This document shows, in pieces, positions 34,745 to 43,818 of a stretch of DNA of 64,000 nt. Below the pieces are notes generated by a model that had not been told where the DNA came from, did not search any database, and saw nothing but the letters and a program-made list of their open reading frames with translations. The stretch's first letter is position 1. Each line of letters opens with the position of its first letter. This stretch comes from Leptospira sp. WS60.C2. GTDB taxonomy: Bacteria > Spirochaetota > Leptospiria > Leptospirales > Leptospiraceae. The position numbers were made by a program, and so were the translations under genes. The stretch spans positions 3,169,501-3,233,500 of the forward strand of contig NZ_CP162133.1 in assembly GCF_040833955.1 (NCBI RefSeq), read 5' to 3'.

Positions 34745-35869
34745 CTAATTAAAAAAATCAATGAGACTATGGTAAATCTCTTTGGCTTTTTTATCTCCGC
34801 TCACACCCGTAATCCTTCCACCCAAACGATAAAAATCATTCACTTCTTCTAAATGACGTAATTCAATCGCCATTCGAATTGGTGCTTGAAGCTTAAAATT
34901 GATATCCAAAGTAAACGAAGGTTTCACTTTTAGTGCTTGGACAATTTCCATATTGTTGATCTCTAAGGCGACTCCACCTCTAGAGACATTTAATACGTTC
35001 TGCTTAATATCAAGAATATGGGTATTTGAATCCATAATTCTTTCCTGAAACGTACGTTCAACCTCTTTAAACAAATCCAAAACTTCAGCAGGGATTCTAG
35101 TTCGTTCTGTTTCAAGCGAAAGGTATGCGAAAAAATGCATCTCTTTCATTTGAATGAATAGCGGATAATACAGATAAGAACCTATTTTTTTCTTTTTGTA
35201 TTCAATGACCTTGTCATCCAACAAAAATTCGTCTTCAAAAGTTTTTTTAGGATCAAAAACATCAGGAGCATCAAAAGATTCAAAGTTTTCCGTGTCCAAA
35301 ATAAAAATAGGTTTTTTATGTTCTTTCATCAAATCGATTTCATCACTATGGATGGAAGATGAAATAAATACAACTTTGGACTGAGGATAATTTTTCAAAA
35401 CCGTTCTTTGAATATCTGACAAGATTACCTGAGAACTAACTCCGGTTAACTTAGAAAAATCAATATTGGTTTTTGCGATTAAAAAATTTGATGCAACAAC
35501 GTTTCCTCTCGCCTTTTGATTTCGTGGTTCTTGACGAACTGTATAAGTTTGGCGACGATCAATCACCTTGCCCAATAATAAATTATCCTTCTGGTTTTGA
35601 AGTTCGTAATCAATTTCTACATGAAAACTTGGAGTGGCTTGGATCGTAAAAATGGTTTCAATCATTTCGGGCATTGTTTCCAATTCCCAGATGTGCGCTC
35701 CATCAGGCCGTTCTCCCTTAAACTTCACTTTCACTGGAGAGTCATATCCTTTCAGAAACAAACCATTCCCTGACATCATCTGTTTGAAGAACTCAGGTAA
35801 AACACGAACTGCTTCGAGGGGCACATACTCGCGTTCTTGGTCGAAATGAATTTTAATTCGATTGATCAT
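34745..35869 (-). CDS. PilZ-like three-part protein (DUF1577-like)
   Basis: A 374-residue soluble protein. The N-terminal domain carries IDRRQTYTVRQEPR, close to the PilZ RxxxR and the YcgR-like linker. A central part (150-270) is GAF-like (YYPLFIQMKEMHFFAYLS), and the C-terminal domain has LNVSRGGVALEI, the PilZ DxSxxG motif. It has the same plan as the gene at 19087. c-di-GMP binding is likely from RxxxR, but untested. It sits between the OmpA protein gene and hisS. Confidence 0.55.
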   Translation of the reverse strand: MINRIKIHFDQEREYVPLEAVRVLPEFFKQMMSGNGLFLKGYDSPVKVKFKGERPDGAHIWELETMPEMIETIFTIQATPSFHVEIDYELQNQKDNLLLGKVIDRRQTYTVRQEPRNQKARGNVVASNFLIAKTNIDFSKLTGVSSQVILSDIQRTVLKNYPQSKVVFISSSIHSDEIDLMKEHKKPIFILDTENFESFDAPDVFDPKKTFEDEFLLDDKVIEYKKKKIGSYLYYPLFIQMKEMHFFAYLSLETERTRIPAEVLDLFKEVERTFQERIMDSNTHILDIKQNVLNVSRGGVALEINNMEIVQALKVKPSFTLDINFKLQAPIRMAIELRHLEEVNDFYRLGGRITGVSGDKKAKEIYHSLIDFFN

Positions 35870-35870
35870 A

Positions 35871-37883
35871 TCAGTCTATCTTCTTGAAATTCACACGTCT
35901 ATTGCGAGATCTTCCTTCTTCTGTTTCATTTTCTGCAATGGGTTGAGAATAATGGTACGCTTGCACTTTCATTCTTTCTTTTGGAACCCCCTTCAGACGT
36001 AAATATTGATACACAGACAGAGCTCTATCTTCACTAAGATTGATGTTGTATTCCTTATTCCCTATATTGTCAGTATGCCCACCAATTTCAACTTTTTCAT
36101 TCTTATGTTGGATGAGGAAGTCTGCAAAAAGGTCTAGTTTTTTCTTATCTTCATCACTCAATGTTCGTTCATTGAATGGGAAATAAATTATTATATTGTA
36201 CAGACTATCAAAGTCTTTGAGATTGCGAAGATATAAGACAGTTTCCTTTCCGGACATCTCGGCAATTTTGTCTTTGGAGAATAAAAAAGTTTCTTCTTTG
36301 TACCCTTTGGCACGAGCTAAAATTTCAAAATCCATCGTTGGGTTTTGTTCTAAATCAAAATGGCCATCCACCGAGTTTACTGATTTCCCTTTGCGAGTCA
36401 GATCATCAAAATAAAAACAAATTGCATTTGGAATCACGAGATCTGTTTTTTTATCTTTTACAACAAAACGAATTCCTTGGATGGTTTTGTCGGGTCGATT
36501 GTCCTTTGTGGGACGAATCGGTTGTAATATGATTTGCGAATATTGTTCTTTGTCTTTACCCACATTTCCGCGTAAGTCGAGTAATAGTTCAGTCGGATGA
36601 AAACCCGGAGAGGAAACTTCCACACGATAGAGTTTTCCTGTTTTTATTGTTGTTCGAAAATTTTCCGAATCTTCCGAAGAAAGATCTCCACCGATGCGTT
36701 TGGATGTGATCACTTGAATGGGTTTTGTGTCATCATAGATTTTCAAAGTGGAATCCAAGCCAATCATAATAGCTTCTGAACCATCTAACACCAATCCACG
36801 AAATACAAAATCATAAGTACGCCTTAAATCTTCGGGAACCATGGTTCGATAAATATCAAACTGCCCTTCCCCACCTGGCCGATTCGAGGCAAAATAAAAC
36901 CAAAGATCATCAAAGGTAACAGAAATCCCTTCGTTATCACTTTCTTCCCATAAACTGTAAGTGGAATAATCAGAAGGTGTATCAAAAGGGAATCCTGTCG
37001 ATTCGCCTGACAAAGGTTGGTTGGTATTAAAAGGATTTCCTAAAAGTTTAGGAGTATCAAATTGTTGAGTGACTTCATTGTACTCACTATAATAAAAACT
37101 AAACTTTCGATTTTTATCTCCTCGATTGGAGCTAAAATACAGTCTGAGTCCATCCCAGTGAAAATTGGGACTAATTTCATCGTCACTTGTATTGATCACT
37201 GCTCCAAGAGAGATCGGTTTTTGCCACACGCCATCCTTACATTTGATTTTAGGTTTGTCTGGATTTTTTTCTCTATCGATTGTGGTTGGTTCACGTTTGG
37301 AAATCCAAAGATCAAATCCACCAAGCCCTCCTGGCCGATTGGAAGAAAATACCACAGAACATCCGTCAGGCGATACGGCTGGCATTTTGTCTTCAAAATT
37401 TGAATTGATTTCATTTACATGGATGGGGAGAGACCATAGACCTGTTCTCTGGTTGATTTTTGTATAATAAAGGTTGAGCCCATCATATCCTTCACGGTTT
37501 TTTTTGACATCTTTTTGGGACTTATCTCGAACAGATGTGAAATATAACTCATATGGTTTCTCTTCTTCATCGAAGAGAATCGAAAACATTCCTTCAAAAT
37601 TAGTAGTGTTCAGTTCTCGAAAATTCTTAGGAGCGGACCAAACGGGAAATTTCATTCGGTCTGGAAAACTCAAGTTTTCGGATATCCAAATGTCCATTCC
37701 CCCTTCTCCACCAGGCCGATTGGATTGGAAGACCAAATACCTTCCCGTAGGGGAGATGATTGGATTGTACTCCACATTTTGGGTGTTGAGCGGTGGGTAA
37801 AACCTTACATCCTTTACCTTCGGAAGTGGTTGGGCAAGGAGTGGAAACACCGAAATGAATAGAGAAATAAGGATTTTTTTCAT
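35871..37883 (-). CDS. Exported PD40 beta-propeller protein with OmpA domain
   Basis: A 670-residue protein: signal peptide (ILISLFISVFPLLA), then repeats of the PD40/TolB type (SPTGRYLVFQSNRPGG, SPDGCSVVFSSNRPGG, WYFASNRPGG), a carboxypeptidase-regulatory-like middle part and a C-terminal OmpA domain (IYFPFNERTLSDEDKKKL, GHTDNIGNKEYN, LSEDRALSVYQYL, RSRNRRV). The OmpA domain binds peptidoglycan, and the propeller would face the periplasm. Such proteins occur widely in Leptospira. It ends one base before the PilZ-like gene. Confidence 0.85.
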   Translation of the reverse strand: MKKILISLFISVFPLLAQPLPKVKDVRFYPPLNTQNVEYNPIISPTGRYLVFQSNRPGGEGGMDIWISENLSFPDRMKFPVWSAPKNFRELNTTNFEGMFSILFDEEEKPYELYFTSVRDKSQKDVKKNREGYDGLNLYYTKINQRTGLWSLPIHVNEINSNFEDKMPAVSPDGCSVVFSSNRPGGLGGFDLWISKREPTTIDREKNPDKPKIKCKDGVWQKPISLGAVINTSDDEISPNFHWDGLRLYFSSNRGDKNRKFSFYYSEYNEVTQQFDTPKLLGNPFNTNQPLSGESTGFPFDTPSDYSTYSLWEESDNEGISVTFDDLWFYFASNRPGGEGQFDIYRTMVPEDLRRTYDFVFRGLVLDGSEAIMIGLDSTLKIYDDTKPIQVITSKRIGGDLSSEDSENFRTTIKTGKLYRVEVSSPGFHPTELLLDLRGNVGKDKEQYSQIILQPIRPTKDNRPDKTIQGIRFVVKDKKTDLVIPNAICFYFDDLTRKGKSVNSVDGHFDLEQNPTMDFEILARAKGYKEETFLFSKDKIAEMSGKETVLYLRNLKDFDSLYNIIIYFPFNERTLSDEDKKKLDLFADFLIQHKNEKVEIGGHTDNIGNKEYNINLSEDRALSVYQYLRLKGVPKERMKVQAYHYSQPIAENETEEGRSRNRRVNFKKID

Positions 37884-37976
37884 CTGCCGTCTCTCCTATG
37901 TATCGGCTGAACGGAATTTTCTGCCAAGGGAAAAATATGGCTTTAAGAAGCAGGTTCTTACGGAATCTTCACAATC

Positions 37977-38792
37977 ATGGCTGAAATCTTCGGAATCTTA
38001 AACATCACTGCTGACTCATTTAGTGATGGAGGCAAATACCTAAACCCTGATGAAGCGATAAAGAAAGGCATACAACTCTTGCAGGAAGGTGCAGATTGGT
38101 TGGATGTTTCAGGACAGTCTTCGAATGTCGAAGCCAGCCTAGTTTCCGAAGAGGAAGAATGGAATCGAGTGGAACCTGTGATCCGTTATTTTGTGCCGAA
38201 AGGGGTTCGAATCAGTTTGGATAGTTTCCGTCCAGCTGTCCAAAAGAAAGCCATTGAGGCGGGTGTTCGGTGTTTGAATGATATCACTGGTTTTACCTAT
38301 GAGGGAGACAGAGAGTTCCTAAAAACTTATAATGAAAAACATCCAGATCTAAAATTCATCATCATGCATTCGCATAACAGAAATATTGCGAACAAAAAAT
38401 CAAACCTAACACCCGAAAAAGTTACAAAAAAAATCCAAGTGTATTTTCGAGACAGAAGAAATGAACTCCTTTCGCTTGGTATTTCGGAATCTGCAATTTG
38501 TTATGATCCAGGAATGGGGTTTTTCCTGAGCGAAGACCCAATGGTGTCCTTTAAAGTTTTACAAGACTTAGAAATCTTAAAATTAGAGTTTCCACAATTG
38601 ATGGTAAGTGTCTCTCGAAAATCATTTTTGGGAAATGTGCTTGGCCAACTGCCCGTAACAGAGAGAGAGTTTGCAACCCTTGCTTGCGAAATCCATTTAC
38701 TTAAAACCAAAATTCCATACATTCGGACGCATAACGTGCTTAAGTTGAGACAGGCGGAAAAAATTTGGAACTTATGCCAAGAGAATGAATGA
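37977..38792 (+). CDS. folP: Dihydropteroate synthase with altered loop 2
   Basis: A 271-residue TIM-barrel enzyme: FGILNITADSFSDGG, LNDITGF, CYDPGMGF, SVSRKSFLG and IRTHNVLKLR match the FolP active-site positions (E. coli Asn22, Asn115, Asp185, Lys221, Arg255, His257). It joins p-aminobenzoate to dihydropterin pyrophosphate. Loop 2 reads SGQSSNVE where most FolP have GGESTRPG, so E. coli Thr62, Arg63 and Pro64 align with Ser49, Asn50 and Val51. That loop is the sulfonamide-resistance hot spot. A second, non-canonical FolP paralogue is another possibility. Confidence 0.85.
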   Translation: MAEIFGILNITADSFSDGGKYLNPDEAIKKGIQLLQEGADWLDVSGQSSNVEASLVSEEEEWNRVEPVIRYFVPKGVRISLDSFRPAVQKKAIEAGVRCLNDITGFTYEGDREFLKTYNEKHPDLKFIIMHSHNRNIANKKSNLTPEKVTKKIQVYFRDRRNELLSLGISESAICYDPGMGFFLSEDPMVSFKVLQDLEILKLEFPQLMVSVSRKSFLGNVLGQLPVTEREFATLACEIHLLKTKIPYIRTHNVLKLRQAEKIWNLCQENE

Positions 38793-38810
38793 AGTAAAAA
38801 AGAACATGAG

Positions 38811-38834
38811 ACAAATCCAACTAGGTTTGTTTTT
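38811..38834 (+). terminator. Probable rho-independent terminator after folP
   Basis: ACAAATCC (38811-38818) pairs with GGTTTGT (38824-38830) with one bulged T, loop AACTA, followed by a T-run (TTTTT). It lies 18 bases after the folP stop codon. Confidence 0.5.
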
Positions 38835-38860
38835 AAAAATAGTCTGCGCTGAAGACGTCT

Positions 38861-39784
38861 CTAACTTCTTCCCGACCGGACTGCTTTTCTTAAGTCCTTC
38901 CCCTCTTTAGAAAGGGTTGGAAAAAAGACAGATTCAGGAACCGAATATCCTTTTTCTTTCGCCTTTCGATAGTGAGGGAGTAACGCGTCCCATTTAGGAT
39001 TATCTTTTAAGACAAGGAGAGTGTCTCGCCAAAGTTCTAGAAAATGGATTTCTGCTTTTTCATTCGCCGATGCCGATTCTGCCCATTTGAGTGCCACGTC
39101 ATAGCGACCTAATTCATAATTCCCTTTCAAAAAATAAAAATGGAAATCTTTATTTTTTTTGGCAGATACTTCCAGAGATTTTGCATAATCTAAGAGGCTA
39201 TGCCAATTGCCTTTATGCACTTGGATATCGGCCATTCCATATAAAGCATTTTCATGGAACGGAACTACTTCTAGAATTTGATTGAAATACCCTTCTGCAA
39301 AAGGGAAATTCCCTGCTTGTAAATAATAATTAGCAAGTTCTTCATATGAAAACAGTTCCCATCCTTTCACTCGGGATAGGGCATCAAGAAGGATCACTTT
39401 TTCTTCATGACGAAGTCTTTGGTCCAATTCTTTCAATATCGTTTGGTATGTAACAGAACTACGAGAAGGAGACTCCTTCGCCACTCGCGTTTTTAATAAT
39501 TCATATTCATCTAGTAAATAATAGAATCGAAGTCGGTTGAGATGAACAGAAACTTCATTGGGATTAGCAAGGATACAATTGTCCCATGTGGCAGCAGCCG
39601 CATCTAGTTGGATGGATTTGGACAAACGAATTCCTTCTTCATTGCATTCTTTTGCATTTGGATTCGTTACATCTAAAAACAAAGTATCTGATTCGAGTAC
39701 ATCTTGTTTGGCGATGGGATATCGGCATGCCACCAGTCCAAAGAGCAATATAGTAAATAGAAAGAGGGAAATAGATTGTTTCAA
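38861..39784 (-). CDS. TPR-like lipoprotein
   Basis: A 307-residue protein with a lipoprotein signal (hydrophobic run, GLVAC lipobox) followed by helical repeats of TPR type (DAAAATWDNCILANPNE, YYLQAGNFPFAEGYFNQIL and NALYGMADIQVHKGNW). It probably serves as an envelope protein scaffold. It starts one base after the TPR protein at 39786, so they form a two-gene unit. No specific partner is visible. Confidence 0.7.
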   Translation of the reverse strand: MKQSISLFLFTILLFGLVACRYPIAKQDVLESDTLFLDVTNPNAKECNEEGIRLSKSIQLDAAAATWDNCILANPNEVSVHLNRLRFYYLLDEYELLKTRVAKESPSRSSVTYQTILKELDQRLRHEEKVILLDALSRVKGWELFSYEELANYYLQAGNFPFAEGYFNQILEVVPFHENALYGMADIQVHKGNWHSLLDYAKSLEVSAKKNKDFHFYFLKGNYELGRYDVALKWAESASANEKAEIHFLELWRDTLLVLKDNPKWDALLPHYRKAKEKGYSVPESVFFPTLSKEGKDLRKAVRSGRS

Positions 39785-39785
39785 T

Positions 39786-40691
39786 TTATGAAATTCCGTC
39801 AGAATCAGCTTTTTCCTTCATCTTTTGTGCAAAGACCAAATACTGCATCGCTTTTTCTGGGTTTCCATTGAAAAGATACAACAAACTCAAATCCAATGCT
39901 TCTTGTGGATCAGGTGGTGAAAACTCGTCTGGATTTTCTTTCGAAAGCTCCAATTTCGTTTTAAATTCTTTTAGTTTCTTTTTGGCTTTGGATTGGATAC
40001 GTTCCAAACTTTCTTTGGCTATGGCATCATCCTCTTGCCAGGTTGAATGTAGGCTTTCATTAAAATTTGTGAAACCAACGTCTTCCTTTACCATAGTTGT
40101 AAGCAAATTGGCGGATGCTTTGTAATTACCTTGTTTTGCTAAGATCTCGGATTGGATGATTTTCAATTGGGCATTCCCAGGATATAAAATCAAATAACGT
40201 TCTATCATTTTTAAACTTTCTGGAAAACGATTCCTTTCATAATAAAACATCGCAAGCCCTCCTAAAGCTGATTTGTGGTGCGGTTCGATTTTGATGACAT
40301 TCTTGAGATACACTTCTGTTTTCTCATCATTTCCCAATTTTTGGTAGGCTTGTGCCAAAAGCAAATGAGCAGAGATAAACTTCTTTTCAAAGGATAGAGT
40401 TTGTTTCAGGAAACTGATCGCCTTTTCCGTTTCATGGTGTTTGTAAAGGGAAACGGCTAAGTTGTAGCAATTTTTAACATTCGGTGATAATTGGTATGCT
40501 TTTGAAAAAAGTGGGATGGCTTCTGCATGTTTTCCTTGTTTGGCGTAGATCACCCCCAAGTTTTGCATCGCTAAATGGTAATTTGGATTTTTTTCCAATA
40601 CCAGTTTGTATTGGGTTTCGGCACGGTCCCATTCCCCATTTCGCTCCAATCGCACTGCTTCATTGAATAGAGTCTGAATTTCCTGTGCCAT
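39786..40691 (-). CDS. TPR-repeat protein
   Basis: A 301-residue soluble protein made of TPR units: NEAVRLERNGEWDRAETQYK, YHLAMQNLGVIYAKQGKHA, FISAHLLLAQAYQKLGND and HKSALGGLAMFYYERNRF. No signal peptide is present, so it is cytoplasmic. It lies directly upstream of a TPR lipoprotein. TPR proteins mediate protein contacts, and the partner is not visible. Confidence 0.75.
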   Translation of the reverse strand: MAQEIQTLFNEAVRLERNGEWDRAETQYKLVLEKNPNYHLAMQNLGVIYAKQGKHAEAIPLFSKAYQLSPNVKNCYNLAVSLYKHHETEKAISFLKQTLSFEKKFISAHLLLAQAYQKLGNDEKTEVYLKNVIKIEPHHKSALGGLAMFYYERNRFPESLKMIERYLILYPGNAQLKIIQSEILAKQGNYKASANLLTTMVKEDVGFTNFNESLHSTWQEDDAIAKESLERIQSKAKKKLKEFKTKLELSKENPDEFSPPDPQEALDLSLLYLFNGNPEKAMQYLVFAQKMKEKADSDGIS

Positions 40692-40799
40692 ACAGAGCGA
40701 TTATCGTTTTAAAATCGATTCTCCCCCTAGAATTTTTATCACGAGTTTGCAAAAACCTACCGAAGGGTAAACACAAGAGTCCAGAGAAAGGGGAAAATT

Positions 40800-41684
40800 A
40801 TGCAAAGACTCATACTCATCACCATACTTTTGTGGTTTGTGTCCTGCAGTTCAGCAGATGCCACAAGAAGGGATTATAGTGCTTCTGGAGATCCGGAAGA
40901 TATTTTCTTCGAACGTTCACAAAAAACAAAACCATCTGGAACCAATGGTTCAGGAGACCCTGTTGCAAGATCCATCATGGATGATTTGGATGCAAAATCC
41001 AAAGCAAATACAACAACTCCACAAACCGAGTTACCAACAAAGAAACCGATCACTCAGTTTGATGAAGTTGGTTTGTCCTCTTGGTATGGGCAAAAGTTCC
41101 AAGGCCGTCCTACTGCAAGCGGGGAACCGTTTGACAGAATGAAGATGACAGGTGCCCACCGCACCCTTCCCATTGGAACAGTTGTTAAAATCCAAAACCT
41201 AGAAAACCAAAAAGAGGCAGTTGTCAGAATCAATGACAGAGGACCTTTCGTTGATGAAAGAATTGTCGATGTTTCCGAAAAAACAGCGGAAATCTTAGAA
41301 TTCAAAGACAAAGGAATTACGAAAGTTGGGATCAAAGTTTTAAAGAAAGGGGAAGATGAGCTGGCTGATGATTTAGATGATTCTGATCTTCTAGATGATA
41401 CCCCACAAAAACCCGAGAAACTGACTCCTGTGAAACCAGGTGTCGTAAAACCAAACACAGCAGGAAAAGCATTTACTGTACAAGTTGGAGTCTTCCAAGA
41501 AAAAGAAAGAGCCATCAAATACCAGGAAACCATCAAGTCTGAATACAACCAAACTGTCTTTGTAACTCCTAGAGATGGAAAATACGTCGTACAGGTTGGC
41601 GATTTTGCGGATCGAGCGAAAGCCGAATCTTTAAAATCAAAATTAAAATACGACGGTATTGATTGTTTTATTTCGACTCGATAG
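40800..41684 (+). CDS. rlpA: RlpA-type lipoprotein with SPOR domain
   Basis: A 294-residue lipoprotein (lipobox FVSCSS) with an RlpA double-psi beta-barrel domain (LSSWYGQKFQGRPTASGE, TGAHRTLPIGTVVK, VVRINDRGPFV, RIVDVSEKTAE) and a C-terminal SPOR domain (AFTVQVGVFQEKERAIKY) that binds denuded glycan at division sites. RlpA enzymes are lytic transglycosylases in Pseudomonas. The linker between the domains is acidic and threonine/proline-rich. The start has no competing codon. Confidence 0.9.
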   Translation: MQRLILITILLWFVSCSSADATRRDYSASGDPEDIFFERSQKTKPSGTNGSGDPVARSIMDDLDAKSKANTTTPQTELPTKKPITQFDEVGLSSWYGQKFQGRPTASGEPFDRMKMTGAHRTLPIGTVVKIQNLENQKEAVVRINDRGPFVDERIVDVSEKTAEILEFKDKGITKVGIKVLKKGEDELADDLDDSDLLDDTPQKPEKLTPVKPGVVKPNTAGKAFTVQVGVFQEKERAIKYQETIKSEYNQTVFVTPRDGKYVVQVGDFADRAKAESLKSKLKYDGIDCFISTR

Positions 41685-41699
41685 ACATTTCCCCGATCC

Positions 41700-41734
41700 T
41701 CCGAGCAAAAAAGTACAGTTCTGATTTGCTCGGA
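41700..41734. other. Perfect stem-loop after rlpA
   Basis: TCCGAGCAAA (41700-41709) and TTTGCTCGGA (41725-41734) pair perfectly around a 15-base loop, 16 bases after the rlpA stop codon. No T-run follows, so it may be a processed 3' end or a weak terminator. Confidence 0.4.
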
Positions 41735-41808
41735 ACGAGTGGAAAATGAATTGATTTCGCATTTCCCCCTGTTACGATTTCGTATTAAATTAACAACTAG
41801 AAGACCCT

Positions 41809-43818
41809 ATGGAAAGCACCTTATCCGTTGACCACATACTAACAAATTATTATACCTTCGGTAGTTTAATTGTCACTGTCCTCCTTGCGGTCTTGACTAC
41901 ATTCTTCTTCTCATTAAAAGACAAAACAGTCTCCACAAAACATATGGCGCTTGCTTGTCTCTTCTTAGGGTTGTTCCAGTTCGGATATTTACTCGGGGCA
42001 TTCTATTATCACCCGATTGCCTCGTATCATCGTTGGATCACCGGCGGATTTATCATCTTTGGTATCATTCACTTTGGACAATTTTTCTTCCGATTCCCAG
42101 ACAACAGAGATTACAAAATTGCAAACATTATCCAATATGCATCACACATAATAGCAATAGTCGTTGTACTGTGGTTCCTGGTGTCAGTATCACAAGGTGA
42201 AAGAAAATACCATTTTACAGCTCACCATTGGGACTTTAACTCTGAAGGGGCTAGCCGTATACTTAGCCTGTTTATTGCAGGTTTTTCTTTTATTAATTTC
42301 CTATTGTTGCCTGGATATAGAATCTTCCACATTGAGAAGGAAAAACGTGGCACCTTAATTATCATGTTGATTGCGGCATTAATTGCAGCAGTGGTACCAA
42401 ATATAACCAATGTAATGAGTCGAGATGGTGCCATGGAGAGATCCACTTACTTAACAGCACTTGTACTACTCTTCACGTTTACTTTTTTTATCATCACAAT
42501 CACTTTTATCAACAACAGTACAGAACGTACAACCTTCATGGCGAAAATCGTTGGCATTTCCTTTGTGACGATCCTTCTCATCATGCAAGCGTTCTCGTAT
42601 TTGGTGGACCAAGAAAAGGAACTTTCCTTTGACAATACCGCCATTCAAAAAGCACTACGGGTGGCGGAAGGCGGAGAAAGATCCAAAGATATTTTATTTG
42701 TGATTGAATATGACTCTAATACACAAAATGTAAAAAAAGCATACCTTCCCACCAATGTAACGTTGGATCTTCCTCTGGTGCAAGCAGACTTATACAACAC
42801 AGCCTTGTACAATGAAGTGACAAACATCGAAGAAGCTGATTATCGTAGCTCGTTAACTTCCTTATTAAATAAAACCCCTTACTATTTCGAAGGCTACAAA
42901 AATGCCATTCAAAACTTCCTAGAAGAAAATCCTGATCTGGAAGGTGAGGATTTAAAAACTGAAGTTTCGAAGCTATTTGAGAAGCTAAACAAAAGAACTT
43001 TTATCAACACAAACAAATTAGCAGATATCCTACCTGATGTCTTTTGCGAAGAAGGTGTGAAATACATTGAGAAAGTAAAAAACGTAGATACCTTTCGTGA
43101 TGCCATCTTAAAGCACGTGAATGAGTGTAAATGGGATGGAAAGGAAATTTCCGGAAGAGACTTAAAAGTGGAAATGTTAAAATTTTTCCGCTATTTTAAG
43201 CCAGACTTAACTCGTCACTATCGTAAAGACTTGGACGGACTTTCGCATTACGTAGCGTATATGACATACGATTCCAAGAAGAAGATCAACATTGAGGTTG
43301 GATTTAACTATCGCGACTATCGCAATTATATGCATAAATCTGCAAAACTGGAATTAGTCATTCTTGCGATCGTAATGATCGTTCTTTTGGTGATATTTCC
43401 ATTGTTCTTTCGATCTGCCCTTGTCAATCCACTCTATGCACTTCTCGCAGGGGTAGAAAAAGTAAACCAAGGAAACTTAGAGGTTGAAGTTCCTATCAAA
43501 GTAAACGATGAGATCGGTTATTTAGCGGAATCGTTTAACGGGATGGTTTCCTCTATTCGGGACGCAAGAAGAGAATTACAAGACTACGCAGAGAACCTTG
43601 AAGAAAAAGTAAAAGAAAGAACCAAAGAACTCCAAGAGAAAATGGATGAAATCCATCGTTTGAAAGTACAACAAGATGGAGATTACTTCCTCACTTCCTT
43701 GCTTCCTTGCTTGCCAAACCATTGTTCTTCAATGCCAATAAATCAGAAAACATTCGTTGCGACTTCTTTGTTCATCAAAAGAAAACCTTTGAATTCCGAA
43801 ACAAAACAGGTGACTTAG
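41809..43818 (+). CDS. HAMP-PP2C-TPR phosphatase, 5' half of a frameshifted gene
   Basis: This frame encodes 669 residues: about eight membrane helices (1-260), an extracytoplasmic domain (about 265-510), another membrane helix, a HAMP region (VNPLYALLAGVEKVNQGNLE) and a coiled coil ending VQQDGDYFLTSLL. At that point an 8-bp duplication shifts the frame, and 41 unrelated residues follow. The PP2C domain continues in the frame of 43707-45041. Without the duplication one protein of about 1,070 residues would be made. The organism may be expressing two halves, or the gene is dead, or phase-variable. Confidence 0.8.
   Translation: MESTLSVDHILTNYYTFGSLIVTVLLAVLTTFFFSLKDKTVSTKHMALACLFLGLFQFGYLLGAFYYHPIASYHRWITGGFIIFGIIHFGQFFFRFPDNRDYKIANIIQYASHIIAIVVVLWFLVSVSQGERKYHFTAHHWDFNSEGASRILSLFIAGFSFINFLLLPGYRIFHIEKEKRGTLIIMLIAALIAAVVPNITNVMSRDGAMERSTYLTALVLLFTFTFFIITITFINNSTERTTFMAKIVGISFVTILLIMQAFSYLVDQEKELSFDNTAIQKALRVAEGGERSKDILFVIEYDSNTQNVKKAYLPTNVTLDLPLVQADLYNTALYNEVTNIEEADYRSSLTSLLNKTPYYFEGYKNAIQNFLEENPDLEGEDLKTEVSKLFEKLNKRTFINTNKLADILPDVFCEEGVKYIEKVKNVDTFRDAILKHVNECKWDGKEISGRDLKVEMLKFFRYFKPDLTRHYRKDLDGLSHYVAYMTYDSKKKINIEVGFNYRDYRNYMHKSAKLELVILAIVMIVLLVIFPLFFRSALVNPLYALLAGVEKVNQGNLEVEVPIKVNDEIGYLAESFNGMVSSIRDARRELQDYAENLEEKVKERTKELQEKMDEIHRLKVQQDGDYFLTSLLPCLPNHCSSMPINQKTFVATSLFIKRKPLNSETKQVT
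43695..43710 (+). repeat. 8-bp tandem duplication that breaks the reading frame
   Basis: TTCCTTGC occurs twice without a gap (43695-43702 and 43703-43710). Removing one copy restores T-S-L-L-A-K-P-L, joining the upstream coiled coil to the PP2C domain. The shift is -1 relative to frame. The upstream limit of the second frame is a stop at 43647-43649, so both frames overlap by about 170 bases. Confidence 0.9.

Noticed and set aside
41054..41548. 164-codon antisense frame over rlpA
   Set aside because: It lies over conserved RlpA and SPOR domains and looks like a codon-bias shadow.
43650..43818. Programmed -1 frameshift instead of a broken gene
   Set aside because: No heptameric slippery site of X XXY YYZ type was seen; the exact 8-bp duplication is the simpler explanation.
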